In this document: positions 1-12,308 of the stretch, piece after piece | How positions within the stretch are numbered: position 1 is the first letter of the stretch | Layout: every line of letters begins with the position of its first letter | NCBI GenBank assembly: GCA_964019695.1 | Contig: OZ026517.1 | Span: forward strand, 78,471,252 to 78,535,251 | Length of the DNA: 64,000 bases | Origin: Loripinus fragilis | Lineage: Eukaryota > Mollusca > Bivalvia > Lucinida > Lucinidae | Direction of reading: 5' to 3' | Notes under the pieces: generated by a model | Databases searched by the model: none | Told to the model about the DNA's origin: nothing | The model's input: the letters and a program-made list of their open reading frames with translations, nothing else | Made by a program: the position numbers and the translations under genes

Positions 1-230
1 AAACCGAGCTTTTGTTTGAGTTTTAGATGTGAAGGAGTGCCTATATATTGGTTGGACTATTTCCAGTCTAACCCCTTGATCCAGCTAAATAATTTCAGTG
101 ATACTTCTAGACACATATCTAGTAAGTAAGAAATAAAGAGCGATTACGTCTCCTTGCATAGTTAGCTCTGCACTTATCATATGCCTTCATACTTTTGGGT
201 AGTGGTGGCATTTGTCCTAAACGCCGACCT
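1..230. other. no gene recognised
   Basis: AT-rich sequence with no long open frame, splice-flanked exon or recognisable repeat that I could support. Confidence 0.4.
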
Positions 231-420
231 AAAAGTAAGTGGGTGTGATCAGAAAATACCACAATCATAAACTACAGACCAACCCATGGCACCGTGAGGA
301 AGAGCTACAAGATATTTACAGTAACAAGACACCCAAAGTGCAATAAAAGGAAAGGAACCAGCTTTCTCGTCCTCGTCAAGATGATTACAAAACTAGAAAA
401 GTCAAATTAATGCATATAGG
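231..420 (+). repeat. dispersed repeat family A, 5' fragment
   Basis: Starts with a divergent form of GTGAGTATGATCAGGAAATA and continues with the CAGACCAACCCATGGCACCG / TGAGGAAGAGC segment and the CAACCAGCTCTC-like segment. Family A occurs at least five more times in this window: 9264, 36286 and 59037 on +, 23818 on -, and a short piece at 50244. The full element is about 320 bp, ends near GCATTTACTGGTACC, and has no coding capacity I can see. This copy is cut short before the CCACCGCCTTAGAA segment. Confidence 0.7.
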
Positions 421-489
421 CCACTGGCTGGATATGGTTTACCTCCCCCCCCAGGGGGAATTTTGTAGACCATATTTTTCTTGAAGCCC

Positions 490-2235
490 AATGTCTTGCG
501 AGGATTTTGCAACATGTTAGCCCTCTGACAATGGCAGCGTTAAGCTGTAACAGCCTGTTACATACGTTACCCTACAAAATATTTGATAATTAAAATTCTT
601 TTTAAGACTTCAGAAAATTGAAAAAGATAAGGTAAGATTTCCAAATTGGTTACATTTTCTAAATAAGCTATCACTGGGCTACAGATAATGACATTTGAAA
701 ACAAATATAGTCACCCCCGATGTAGTGTATGTTACACTTTTTCATTGAACCCCCTTTTAAATGATAAATGCATCTAATATAGTTTGTCTTAAATTTTTTT
801 GAAACCAGTTTATGTTCATTAAGTTGGTATTACATTAAAGATTGTTTATTTACCTTTTCAAAACTGCAAGCATTACGTTTTTATCTTATATACTTTTTGA
901 GGTATTAGATGATGAACATGGTACCCCCCATATCACAGAAAAATTTAAAATGTAATTCTCCAGGCATCGCGCTGGCTATAGACCCCTCTTCCCCCAAGGG
1001 GGAATTTCGTACACTATGATTTCCAGATACTACATTATATAAGCCACAAAATGAAATATGTTAGCCCTCTGAGAGTGGCAGCGTTAGCGGGTAACATCAT
1101 GTTACGTACGTTACCCGCAAAATAACATTAAATTTTCCTGATAATGTCTCCAACATGACATATTCACATTTTTTTTGAAGTCTGGCACAGGTTTAAGAAC
1201 TTCTCATAGCACAGTTACATAATTTTAGCATTTGTTTTATAAATGTCTTGAGTTTTTGCAGTTGTATATTTTACTTAGTGTTTTGTATGTTATTTCCAAG
1301 TATCAGTATGGAAGTTATTGACCCTACATGTATTACATCCGTCAGTGAATATAGTAAATCTGTAAGGCTGCTATTCAAATGAATTAAAGTTCCTTATTAT
1401 GGTGTCTTACACTATTTTACAGCCCAGGTTACATACGTTACTCTCTGAATACCATTTAACATTCAAGATATGGTCTCCAACACGACCAGCTTGTACTTAT
1501 TTGCATGCTGGCACAGGTCCATGTACCTATTTTTACTCTGACTCATTTGCTGAGGAAGTAACTCAATACATTAACTACCATAAACCCTCTTTTCTTTTAT
1601 AGAGACATCAGATATATAGTCATCATAATACTCTTGGAAAGTTTGTAACATTCAGTGCAATGTGCGAGTATCAACTTTAAAGATCAAAGAAAACCCATCA
1701 GGTAGAAGTTCTAGAGCAAATCTTAGTATATTATCCAAGAGTTTTAAAGAATTTTCCTATACTACTTATTACTCCTCTATCAGATTTATCTTGCAAGGAT
1801 TTTGCAATATGCTAGCACTCTGGTAATGGCACCATTACCCTGTAACAGCCAATTATATATAATACCCATCAACATCTTTGATAATTTTAGTGAATGACAT
1901 GACTTCTGAAAAGTGCAAACTATAAGGTCAGATTTCCAAATTGGCTATATCATCCAAGTAAGCTATTTTTGCCTCACAGATATGGACCTTTGAAAACAGT
2001 TATGCACCCCAAAGTGTTACGTATGTTACTTTTTTCATTATTCCTATATAAATGATTTATGAAACTAATATAGTTTGATATTTTTTAAATGTGAATGTGC
2101 TTACTAACTCATTTTGTATCAAAGAATGTTTATGTACCTTTTGGAAACTGCAAATATTATGTTTCTATCTTTTATAAGGTTTGAGTTGTTGAGTTTTGAA
2201 CATTGTAACCCCATATCACACAAAATGTGAAATAT
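490..2235 (+). repeat. direct repeat pair (490-955 and 1795-2235)
   Basis: The two ~450-bp segments share, in order, AGGATTTTGCAA, AGATTTCCAAATTGG, a GTTACxTTTTTCATT block and a ...CCCCATATCACA...AAATATAAT end. They differ at many sites, so the duplication is not recent. The left copy also keeps TTAGCCCTCTGACAATGGCA, which links it to the inverted arms of the surrounding element. Confidence 0.65.
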
Positions 2236-2868
2236 AATTATGTGGCTCATTTGTTAGGGTACAATCAAGTTTTCTTTCACCCAGAGGTACTCGATTTCCT
2301 TCCCATTTATTTTCCACACATTTTGTCCATATCTGGAAAGCCTCACTTGTTTTCATGGGAAAGACTTGATGGTTTAATCTTTGTATGTACATCTTAAGGA
2401 CAGAAAAGCAGATTGGAGGTAAGCTCATGTTCATGCCATTTGAAATAGTCAGTATATGTGTATGGCTTTGGTACTTTTTTCAGAAACATGTCATACTGCA
2501 GCTTATTCACAAATACATAAATAGCACATGTTATGGCTTCATATCACTGATGAGTGCCTCGAGCAATTCTTTATTTGTTTTCCTACCCTACTTAAAATGT
2601 TGATGAACTAGTGGGGGAGGGGTTCTCTATCAGTTTGATAGGAATAACCTTTCCGTGGTACTAACACATCGGCACATTGGTAGTCTCACAATCTGTTAAA
2701 CAGTGTATTAATGTAGATCTCTTTCCCCAAATTCTGGCCAATGCTGTTGACATTCAAAAGGTGAACTTTTTGTTGCATACACCATTGTTGAACAAAACAC
2801 CCAGGTTATCCTCTGCGAGAATGTTTGTTAGACTTTATAAACTGCTGCTTATACATTGTATATATGTA

Positions 2869-3923
2869 TCAGTGACAAAACCAACACACCCTGCCTTTAG
2901 TGCCTGGTTGAATACTGGTGCCATCAGATCCATGAAGGTGACAGGAAAAGCTATTATGCTCTGTAGTTACGGCATTAACATCAAAGTTATGTGCAGCACT
3001 ACATGGCCAATCTAATGTTGGTTTAATGTGTGATTGCAAGCCATGCTGAAGTTTGGACTTGTCAGTATTGGTGGAAATTCTATCAGGTGTTGACAGTGAC
3101 CATGGTACAGGTCCCAGAAGGAACGGCAGTGTCAACTCAAGGTCAACATTATGCCCAATAGAAAGAAGGCCATGCTTACCAAGGACGCTCCTTTAAGCTC
3201 TCATCTGGCTGTTTACCATTTGTAAATTGGGCAATTTCTTCTTGCTTGACCTCGCAAGCATCAAAACTTTATTAGCTGGTAGCATTTGGGGGGGGGGGGG
3301 GGTGTGAAAGACAGATTTTTTTAACTAAAAATGAGTCAATGAAGTCTGCAACAGCCTTCCTGCCAATGTCATCAGCCTCAATAAGATCCTTAGCTATGCC
3401 AGGCTTAGCAGGCACACCGAAAGACAAAAGTACAGTTCATTGTCTTCAAAACTTGAACTAAAAGGATTAGTGAAGCCTGAAACTGCCTCTAGTACTCATT
3501 CTACTTTGCATCTGAGCAGATTGAATATTTCATTTCAGTTCATTGAAGAGTTGTTTCAATATATTGAGCTCTGATGTGATGAGTAAAACACAATTCCATC
3601 TGTAGTACGAAGCTTAGTTCTAGTTGCTGAAGCCTATAATACCTCTATATTGTTTGCCTGGTAGTTATGTCAAAATCATTTCTCAAGCAAAGAACCAATG
3701 GTTGTGACACACTAAACCCATTTTGTTCGAGAAGTTCTTTGCATCTGCGATGTGTATCAACTTTATTAGTGTAATCTATTACACAGGTACATATTGTGCG
3801 TGGTTGTTGTGATTGCTTGCAATGGACATTGGGAACAAGGCATACAGATAGAGATGACATGCAATTCAAAGTTGTTTTCCTTGTAGCCCTAATCAGTGTC
3901 AATACCATCTGAATCATATCCAT
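2869..3923 (-). pseudogene. decayed ORF of the long-inverted-repeat element
   Basis: Broken minus-strand reading frames sit between the inverted arms. The clearest stretch, near 3000-3160, reads GHNVDLELTLPFLLGPVPWS and continues SLSTPD. A second open stretch at 3645-3923 contains TICTCVIDYTNKVDTHRRC. From memory, a ...GPxPWxLxxxD motif occurs in a very abundant family of uncharacterised invertebrate ORFs that looks transposon-borne, but I cannot confirm this or name a function. Stops, frame changes and a G/C run at 3285-3303 break the frame. A plus-strand fragment of what may be the same family lies at 21280-21720. Confidence 0.45.
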
Positions 3924-5111
3924 ACACCTTGCCCAGAACTGAGCTGTTTCACAGTGACTGACTTTCAGAACTTCAAATTTGAATGCATGGTATCTATACT
4001 GTTTATGTGAGCAAACAGCGAAGGTTGATAGATCACATTATATTATTAGTTTAAGTCACCATAGATTAATAAGGAACTTCATTTTATTTCAGCCTTATAA
4101 ATTTTCTAAATACTCTGACAGAGTTTATACATGTATAGTCAACAACTTCTATACAGATACTCAGAATAACTTATGTATCATTTGGTAACACACATAACAG
4201 TTAAAGCTCTAGGCATTTATTAAATGAATACTTAAAATAGGTAAACCTTGTTAAAAGAAGTACATAAACCTGTGCAAGCATGCAAATAAGTATAAACAGG
4301 GCTTGTTAGAGACATTAACTTATATGTTTGATGCTATTTTGAAGGTAACATACATAACATGGACCTGAAAAATAGTGTAAGCGACCATAATAAAGAACTT
4401 TAAATCATTAAAGTAGCAGCCTTATAGATTTACTATATTCTTTGACAGATTAATACACGTATAGTCAATAAATACCATACTGATACTCAGAAATAACGCA
4501 GGAAACACTAAGTAACGTATACAACGATAATTACTCAAGGTATTTATAAAATTAATGCTAAAAAATATGTAACTGTGTTATAAGAAGTTCATAAACCTGT
4601 GTCAGCATGCAAATATGTACGAACATGTCATGGTTGAGACATTATCAGGGACCTTTAATGCTATTTTGGGGGGTAACGTATATAACGTGCTGTTACACGT
4701 TAACGCTGCCACTCTCAGAGGGCTAACACCTTTTATTTTGTGTCTTATATAATGTAGTTTCAGAAAATGATAGTGTACAAAATTCCCCCTGGGGGGGGGA
4801 GGGGGGTCTATAGCCAGCTCAAGGCCTAATACCAAAACAAAGACCAACACAGAACCCACAGAAACAATGGGAGGAGCATAAAACAATAAATACACATCAA
4901 TAGAGCCACGTCAGAAGCCTTAGCCACCGGGGGGGGGGGGGAGGGGCTTTTAATGCATTTTGTTATATACCGTATACGTTCGTTGATAGTATTAACGTGT
5001 TCGATTGCCACCTAACTGATGTGTTTATTGAATATACTTAAATCGTAGCCAAAACAATCCGAAACTAGGGCTACTTGGAATAATTTACAGTTGAAAAAAA
5101 TAGTTTTGTTC

Positions 5112-5308
5112 CCACACTGGATAGACGGCAATCGAAAACGCTATTCATCGACGAACGCGGATCAGAAAAAGCTACAACGAGTGTTTTCGATTGCCATTTG
5201 TCGCCAGTCGGGCGACTAATGGCAATCAAAACTATGTGTCTAACTATTTTTGGTCTACGTTCGTCGATAGTATTGACGTTTTCGATTCCTGCCTATCCAG
5301 TGTGATTT
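5112..5308. mobile_element. MITE, CACACTGGATAG family
   Basis: About 197 bp with ~28-bp imperfect terminal inverted repeats: CACACTGGATAGACGGCAAT at the left, and the reverse complement of ...CCTGCCTATCCAGTGTG at the right. An inner palindrome is built on TTTCGATTGCCATTTGTCGC. A second full copy is at 19551-19732, and a fragment of the right half at 4972-5010. It has no coding capacity, so it needs a transposase supplied elsewhere. Confidence 0.75.
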
Positions 5309-5828
5309 CGTTGTACGCTTTATGAGTTCTGCATACAATTGAATCAAATTATTTGGAACTGCTTGTGCTAGTAATATAAGAAAGATATATAACAATGGCG
5401 ATATAACATTCTTTTCCGTATATATAAGGTTGTAAAGCATCCGTGTGTGCTTGTATTATGAATCCAAAACTTCGTCAAAGCTGCGTTTGTTTGAGCTTAC
5501 AGTATTTTCACGACTGTAACGCCCCAGCATACAAATGGCTTGCATTTACACGTGAAGTAATTAATTTACTCTTTGCCTGCTAGTGATGCCTGCTGATGAC
5601 CTTTCTAAACAGTTTGGACCAAGAACAGACCCGACATGCGCGAATCCAGGAATTCTCATCAGGAAGGGGGCTTGTTAGGCCCCGGTCCAACTGATAGAAA
5701 AAAGCTCTCACAATCTTTACTTCATGGATTGAATAGCGTATCGTGAATTCTTAATATGTAACGGAAACGTGTTCCCCAAGTGAATTGTCGATAAGTGTAC
5801 GTGTTTCTCATTGGTAAAATAAGTAATA
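5309..5828. other. no gene; possible TTAA-type MITE remnant
   Basis: The stretch near 5560-5640 (CTCTTTGCCTGCTAGTGATG, then TTTGGACCAAGAACAGACCC) resembles the TTAA-flanked MITEs at 49.6 kb and 52.6 kb, but has no clear partner end. Nothing else was seen. Confidence 0.35.
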
Positions 5829-6058
5829 GATTTCCAACAATGTGGTATGTGCGACACACAAAGGCTCAGACCAGCCTGCGCATACGCGCAGTCTGATCAG
5901 AGCCTTTGCTTCTCGCTTGAATATTGTATGACTGTTAAGCTACTGACCGAACAGCGTTTGGAGTTTCTAAGCTTAAAAGGAGGCTGCACAGGCTCGCCTG
6001 AGTCTACACTTGTCAAAATGCCACATTGTTGGAAACCACATGTCGAGGCTCATATTAG
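5829..6058 (+). mobile_element. MITE, TTTCCAACAATGTGG family
   Basis: Inverted ends GATTTCCAACAATGTGG and CCACATTGTTGGAAACC surround a GC-richer centre with the palindromic core CTGCGCATACGCGCAG. Full relatives lie at 31418-31660 and, inverted, at 51203-51414. Those copies show that the complete end is longer (TGAGCC...CATG...GATTTCC), so the left end here is truncated. The 79-residue open frame inside it is a chance frame of the repeat. Confidence 0.75.
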
Positions 6059-6768
6059 CAAAGCTGTTCTAAAATGTAAAGTTTAAATCGAGATCATTCT
6101 AACTACATCTGGAAACTTCTGGCGTCCGTGGAACTTGCCCTTTTCAATATGCAAAAGTCTCCGATGTAAACTATATCTTTTTTGGCCGTACTCTTTGCTG
6201 GAAGTTGTTTCATTTTTCAAAAAAAACCTCTCCGATGTTGCTTGTATCCAGGTAATTCACTCATCGATGGTGATAGTATTCCAGTCGAACTACCCTGTGT
6301 GTGTTTAGCACCATATTTTGTAAAAGCTGGCTTGATTTCACTATTGTCTCCTGATGATACGTAACAAAGAATGTTTCAGGTATACCCTGAATTTTCGACC
6401 AGGACAATCGGACAAAAAGAACTCGAGCAATTAGCAAGTGTAACCGATTTTCGTGTCTTTGGTGGAATATTCTCATGAAAAACATATTATTTCTGTTGCA
6501 AAGGGATCCTTTTTAAACTACTACTTATGGCGAAACATAATGTTTCTCTGCAAAATCTTGACTCGCAACTCCTCGTTTTAACGTCTATAAAAGTAAAAAC
6601 AACGTCAACTCTCGCACGCGACGTGTTCGGTTGTTTCTGATCTGCAATGTAAACAAAACTGTTGCATCCCGGGTATAGGGTGTGATTAAGCTCTCCCACA
6701 ATAAAGTGTACAAAACCGGCAAAGGACGACACAATTTTGGTTACAAGAGTTGTTTCTCGTCGATAGTA
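6059..6768. other. no gene recognised
   Basis: Short open frames occur on both strands, but none has splice borders, codon bias or a motif I recognise. Confidence 0.35.
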
Positions 6769-7743
6769 CACTCAACAAAATTTCTAATTGACTTATTATT
6801 TCTGATCAAGCGCTAATAACATTAAAATAATTTTTTGCCTATATGTGTGCAGTTTAATGGGCAAACGTTTAGCGGTCTTTTAGAAAAAAATGTCTTTATG
6901 ATTTTCTTTAAGATAAAGGTTTTGAGTGAAGTTTTTTTTTTATCAAATTTAAGTGCAGTTGGTAATAAACTGGTCTAGTCGACTTCAAAAAACACAAAAC
7001 ACTTGAAATTTTGACTTAAGTAGATTTTTACGCATTTTTAAAAATATCACATTTTTCGAGATTTTTGAAATTCATTAGTTATTGTTAGTAGCTTGTGTAA
7101 AAATTGTTGTATGAATTTTATTTCATCTGAACAAGATAGACCAAACAGAATAGAACTTGATTCGTCCATTTTGTGATGACAAACATTTTACTGCTGCTGC
7201 GCACTTCCGGTTTGAAAACTTTAAAAGTCAATTTTTTCTAAACTAGAACAGTGACGTCTCGTAGTAATACATAATCATGAAAATTTCAATGCCGTATCAC
7301 AGATAATAAGGCGTACAGAACAGTGCGAACTTCCTATGTAAATTACATGCAAAAAGCCGAATTTCAATGATATAGCTGCTGGTAGTGTTTGACATCATGC
7401 TATTGCGTAACAGAAAAGAGGAGTCTGATGGAAGCGAATCATCTGAAGCGTGTTCGTCTTTAATCACTGCAGTCAGAAACATCTTCGTACAAACGTAAAA
7501 CAAATGTATGACGTCTCTGTGGAATATCTAATATTGTAGCAAAAATGTGACTTTTTGAAATGAGGGTACTTTACTCTAGCATCGTCTGTGCAAGCTGTAC
7601 CAGTCATTTTTAAATGAAATGACCTGCAGAGTTTCGGAAAGGCCTTGGTTGATTTATAGAAGCATGAATTTTGTATAACCGAATCTTACTTTCAAAACTA
7701 ACGTAAAAATTGTAAGGTGGCCAATTAGAAACTTTGCTCAGTG
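6769..7743. mobile_element. non-autonomous Tc1/mariner-like element (TA-flanked)
   Basis: The left end, TA + CACTCAACAAAATTTCTAAT, is matched by the reverse complement of the right end, CACTGAGCAAAGTTTCTAAT, also followed by TA. The TA target duplication and CA-first ~23-bp terminal repeats are typical of Tc1/mariner. The ~975-bp interior is AT-rich with no transposase frame. Confidence 0.65.
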
Positions 7744-9263
7744 TATATTTATAATATGTTTCAAGAGAAAAACATCATCTGTTTAAGAGAAATCGTTTGA
7801 GATTTTTCAGAACATTTCGTTTCAGACAGTATTTTTAAACGCTTAAAATTTGACTACTTGTCTTCAGAGACTGCTTCAAACCAGCAAAAACGATAAATGA
7901 GTAACAGCAATTTCAAATTTGTTCAAATAAACATGAAACACCTCTTGTAGCTGTTTTATAAATCAAAAATTTGATAAAGCAGCAATGTGATAAAGCTAAT
8001 GTGTATTTTTGCTTAATATCTTTATAATGTTTGATGCGTTTGTATAAAAAGGTCTTTGAAATGCTCAAGATTGACTAAGAACCTCATACTGGAAACAAAG
8101 ACCACAAACCAAAACTTGTGCCAGTGTTGTGTATGTTACTAAATATATTTACAAATAGCTAATAATGAGACATATCTAAGATGATTCCGTCATTAGTATT
8201 TGGGATTTTCTCAGACCTAATGTAGTTACAAACATTTGTAATCCAGTTACATTTTACAGTAGACCTTCATGTTTTAGTATGTTGAAGTAGTTTTTCTGAT
8301 ATGCAGTTTTTACATTGGTCTTCCATGTTTAGAGTTCATTAACTGGCACATTATATAAAATAGTAAAATGTCGAAGACAGATCAATTTTCTTTACGGTAA
8401 ATATAAAGTATGGACCCATTTTGAATTGATAAAGCTTACATAATCTGGAGGAACTATTTTATGGAGGAACTATTTTAGACTAAGGTGTCCATTTTGCTGG
8501 ACTTGGTGTTAACATGTAACGTATATAACACAATAAAGGGTCCAAATTAACTTTCAAAATAGTACGCTGCAATATGTGATGATTCTAAAGTAAGCCAAGT
8601 AGCCTTAATTCTCAAATCAGTGAGATAGATGTATGGAAAAGTATATTTATGTTTATCAACTGTGTCTACTAAATAAAATGGGTGGGTACCTTGTATGCAG
8701 CCTAACCGTGTTTAGAAAATATGGCAAGTTTTATATATCCGTTTAAAAAAGCAGTTTCTGATGCTCCCTGGATTACTTTATGTGGTCAAGAAATACGATG
8801 TATATGATTGCAAATTAGTTATTATATAAAAAAAACATGCATTTTTTCTATACAGTTCCCGTAATGGCACATTTTATGTGAACAGTACCAAGAAATATTC
8901 CGTCATTTTTATACCAGGTCATCAAAAATCTGAGAATAGAACATTTCTCCTGGCTTATGGGATACTAAAATGTTAGTTTAGGCCATCAAAATGACTATAG
9001 CAGTGAATGTGGCAGATTACAGCTGGACTGAGACTTAGACCCTCATGGAAAATATTCTTAATTGAAAATAATAACACAATTTTGGGTAGGTGCGTTTATT
9101 ATGTTGTAGAAAAAATCTGCACTACTTTCAGAACTGGCATCCACCCTAAAAGTGACTCTTACATGTTACCCTAATCGACTGTACCATTGGAATTTTTCTA
9201 CCAGATGGATTGAAAAAATATTTAATATTGAGCTTTTTCAATTGGGTATTAACCTAAAAGAAT
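7744..9263. other. no gene recognised
   Basis: AT-rich non-coding sequence. It holds only a short local duplication (GGAGGAACTATTTTA, twice near 8447-8475) and a GTAACGTATATAAC motif near 8517 like that in the 1-5 kb element. Confidence 0.4.
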
Positions 9264-9555
9264 TAGTAAGTGAGTATGATCAGGAAATACCACAATCGCA
9301 AACTGCAGACAAACCCGTGGCATCGTGAGGAAGAAAATACAACAATCACGAGCCAACAGGAAGACATACAAAGCAAAGCAACCAGCTCTCTTTCCCGATC
9401 GAGATGATTGCAAAGTAACGCACAACAAAACATAGAACAATTACAGAATCACTCAATGGGAGCAACAATCAACAACGAATCAACCAACAGAACCAACGCC
9501 TTAGAACGGACAACAGCCAAAGACACTAGGGGGTTTCAATGTATTTTACTGGTAT
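9264..9555 (+). repeat. dispersed repeat family A, near-complete copy
   Basis: Begins GTGAGTATGATCAGGAAATA, continues through CAGACAAACCCGTGGCATCG, CAACCAGCTCTCTTTCCC and CAACGCCTTAGAACGGACA, and ends near TATTTTACTGGTATC. It is a good template for the family because no minisatellite interrupts it. Confidence 0.75.
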
Positions 9556-10059
9556 CAAATATTCGCCATGTATTCTGCTGTTGTTGAAGCACAAAAATGT
9601 TAAGCTTGCACGGAGGATTCCTAGGGAAACAATATAATCAAATAAATGCACTATGGTGAAACAGAGAAAAGGTCTCACAACTCTCATATAGTAAGAGCTG
9701 AAGAAAGCCTCAAGTTGAGCCACGGTGGGCCCAGCTACAGCCAAGCATCAGACACCAACCCACCGATTAAAACTTTACGCTAGAGCCATCATTGAAACTG
9801 AGGCCTCCCACCGTCGTGCAATTAAACAAACCATAGCTATAAACCGTGAAAATGGCATACAATTAATAAAATAAAACGTTTCATTTTTTCGTTCATGACC
9901 TTAGCGGGTTCGCGACCAAAGTTATCATGAAGTCATCCATACACCCGACCCGTAGTTAAACAAATGGTTGAACTATAAATGAAATTTATTTCTTAATCAA
10001 ATTAACATTCTTGTAGTATTTAGAGGTCGCAACAGCTGTGTTGAGTTGGTAAATTTTTT

Positions 10060-10260
10060 CCACGTGCATCAATATAGTGTTGATATTTTTTTTTTCATAT
10101 TCTGGCCCTTTGGGAATATTTGGTTCTGACGGAAAGCAGAATACCCCCTTCCCCGGTGCCAGGGGCGTGAGCATTTTCCATTAATTCTTATGAACAGACG
10201 CAATAAAACCGAATCTTCTGTTTTCTAATATTGTAGGCTCTCTCTATTTCTTCCAGATTA
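10060..10260 (+). repeat. dispersed repeat family C
   Basis: Shares ATATAGTGTTGATATTTTTT, GGTTCTGACGGAAA(G/T)CAGAA and a TTTTCTAATA...CTCTCTATTTC block with 26700-26950. The two copies differ by small indels. No open frame is shared between them. Confidence 0.6.
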
Positions 10261-10525
10261 TTTACTGTATCCTTATATCTTTGCCAGACAGGAAGAATAC
10301 AAACGGCAGACAGACCAGCTACAAACCCAATTATAAAGAGCCAGGATCTATAGTCAGGTGGATTATGGTGCGTCCATTGCTTACAGAAGAGAGAAGGCTA
10401 TAGTTTGGTCAGCCACCTAGACAACTTTCAGTGACTTATAGACCAAGTCGCGATCCAAAATTTAATATGGTTAACACCAGACTTCTTCGATGAAATGTTG
10501 CAGAGGATGGTCACAACAATCAAAA

Positions 10526-10727
10526 GGGAAGTAAGAAAGATTGCAAAGATCAGGAAACGATACAATACTCGACCCAGGATACCGCATGGGAAAGTAACAA
10601 AAATACAATAAACATTACCAACAAGAGCCAAGAGGCCAGCCCTTTCCCAGCAGGTGACAACAAGGCAGCAAGAACAGACGCGAAGGCCTGAGAAACACAA
10701 GACACAAAAACACAAAAAAGTCACCAG
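10526..10727 (+). repeat. dispersed repeat family B
   Basis: Carries CGACCCAGGATACCGCATGG, GAAAGTAACAAAAATACA, GCCAGCCCTTTCCCAGCAGG and GTGACAACAAGG. The same sequence flanks the Penelope-like element at 60426-60662 (direct) and 62047-62278 (inverted). It ends almost where the 27-bp minisatellite begins. Confidence 0.7.
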
Positions 10728-10730
10728 TTT

Positions 10731-12308
10731 AGACGACCTCTTTCATCTGGACTATGTAGGTAGCCCCTTTCATTTGGTCTATAATGGCAACTCTTTTCAC
10801 CTGGACTATATAGACAACTCCTTTCACCTGGACTATATAGGTATCCCCTTTCACCTGGACTATATAGGTATCCCCTTTCACCTGGACTATATAGACAACC
10901 CCTTTCACCTGGACTATATAGACAACCCCTTTCACCTGGACTATATAGACAACCCCTTTCACCTGGACTATATAGGCAACTCTTTTCACCTGGACTATAT
11001 AGACAACTCCTTTCACCTGGACTATATAGACAACTCCTTTCACCTGGACTATATAGACAACTCCTTTCACCTGGACTATATAGACAACTCCTTTCACCTG
11101 GACTATATAGACAACTCCTTTCACCTGGACTATATAGACAACTCCTTTCACCTGGACTATATAGACAACTCCTTTCACCTGGACTATATAGACAACTCCT
11201 TTCACATGGGCTATTATAGACAACTCCTTTCACATGGGCTATTATAGACAACCCCTTTCACCTTGACTATATAGGACATTCCTTTCACCTGGACTATATA
11301 GACAACTCCTTTCACCTGGACTATATAGACAACTCCTTTCACCTGGACTATATAGACAATTCCTTTCACCTGGACTATATAGACAACTCCTTTCACCTGG
11401 ACTATATAGACAACTCCTTTCACCTGGACTATATAGACAACTCCTTTCACCTGGACTATATAGACAACTCCTTTCACCTGGACTATATAGACAACTCCTT
11501 TCACCTGGACTATATAGACAACTCCTTTCACCTTAACTATATAGACAACTCCTTTCACCTGGACTATATAGACAACTCCTTTCACATGGGCTTTTATAGA
11601 CAACCCCTTTCACCTTGACTATATAGGACATTCCTTTCACCTTGACTATATAGGACATTCCTTTCACCTGGACTATATAGACAACTCCTTTCACCTGGAC
11701 TATATAGACAACTCCTTTCACCTTAACTATATAGACAACTCCTTTCACATGGGCTATTATAGACAACTCCTTTCACATGGGCTATTATAGACAACCCCTT
11801 TCACCTTGACTATATAGGACATTCCTTTCACCTGGACTATATAGACAACTCCTTTCACCTTAACTATATAGACAACATCTTTCACATGGGCTATTATAGA
11901 CAACTCCTTTCACCTGGACTATATAGACAACCCCTTTCACATGGGCTATTATAGGCAACCCCTTTCACCTGGACTATATAGACAACTCCTTTCACATGGG
12001 CTATTACAGGCAACCCTCTTTACCTGAACTATATAGACAACCTTTTTTCATTGCCTATTTAGGCAAGTCCTTTCACCTATACAATATAGGCAACTTATTT
12101 TACTCGGGCTATTGTTTGCAACCCCTTACACCTTAACTATTTAGGCAATCCGTTCACCTGGACTATATAGGCAGCCCCTTTCACCTGTACTTTATAGGTA
12201 ACTCCTTTCACCTGGAAATTGGCTACTCCTTTCACCAAGACTATTTGGGCAACTCATTTCAGCCGTCTAATATAGGCAACTCATTTCATTTGGACTATTA
12301 GGCGATCA
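10731..12308. repeat. 27-bp minisatellite, ~58 copies
   Basis: The unit is GACAACTCCTTTCACCTGG followed by ACTATATA. It is near-perfect from ~10800 to ~11950 and decays toward 12300. The period is a multiple of three and the consensus lacks stops in several frames, so long chance frames run on both strands: + gives repeated DNSFHLDYI over 197 codons, and - gives VKGVVYIVQ or ERSCLYSPG. Blocks of variant units (ATGGGCTATTATAGACAACC then TTGACTATATAGGACATTC) recur at ~11235, ~11587 and ~11780, which shows segmental amplification. I see no promoter, splice site or signal peptide that would make it a gene. Confidence 0.9.

Larger units (their letters stand above)
430..4830. mobile_element. decayed transposon with ~650-bp terminal inverted repeats
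   Basis: Positions ~962-1615 reappear in inverted orientation at ~4165-4825. Both arms carry, in the same order, a C/G-run block ending GGGGGAATT, the segment TTAGCCCTCTGAGAGTGGCA, a GTTACGTACGTTAC-like palindromic block, TGGCACAGG and TTCTTATAACACAGTTACAT. Between the arms lies a decayed minus-strand coding region. A partial left end (about 430-955) sits outside the left arm and reappears in direct orientation at ~1795-2235. The whole looks like one element with internal duplication, or two nested copies. A related set lies at 21230-23530. I cannot place it in a named superfamily and see no clean target-site duplication. Confidence 0.6.

Noticed and set aside
10654..11247. 197-codon repetitive frame (DNSFHLDYI)n as a structural protein gene
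   Set aside because: Frame openness follows from a 27-bp unit; frames on the opposite strand are equally open, and there is no signal peptide, splice support or conserved start.
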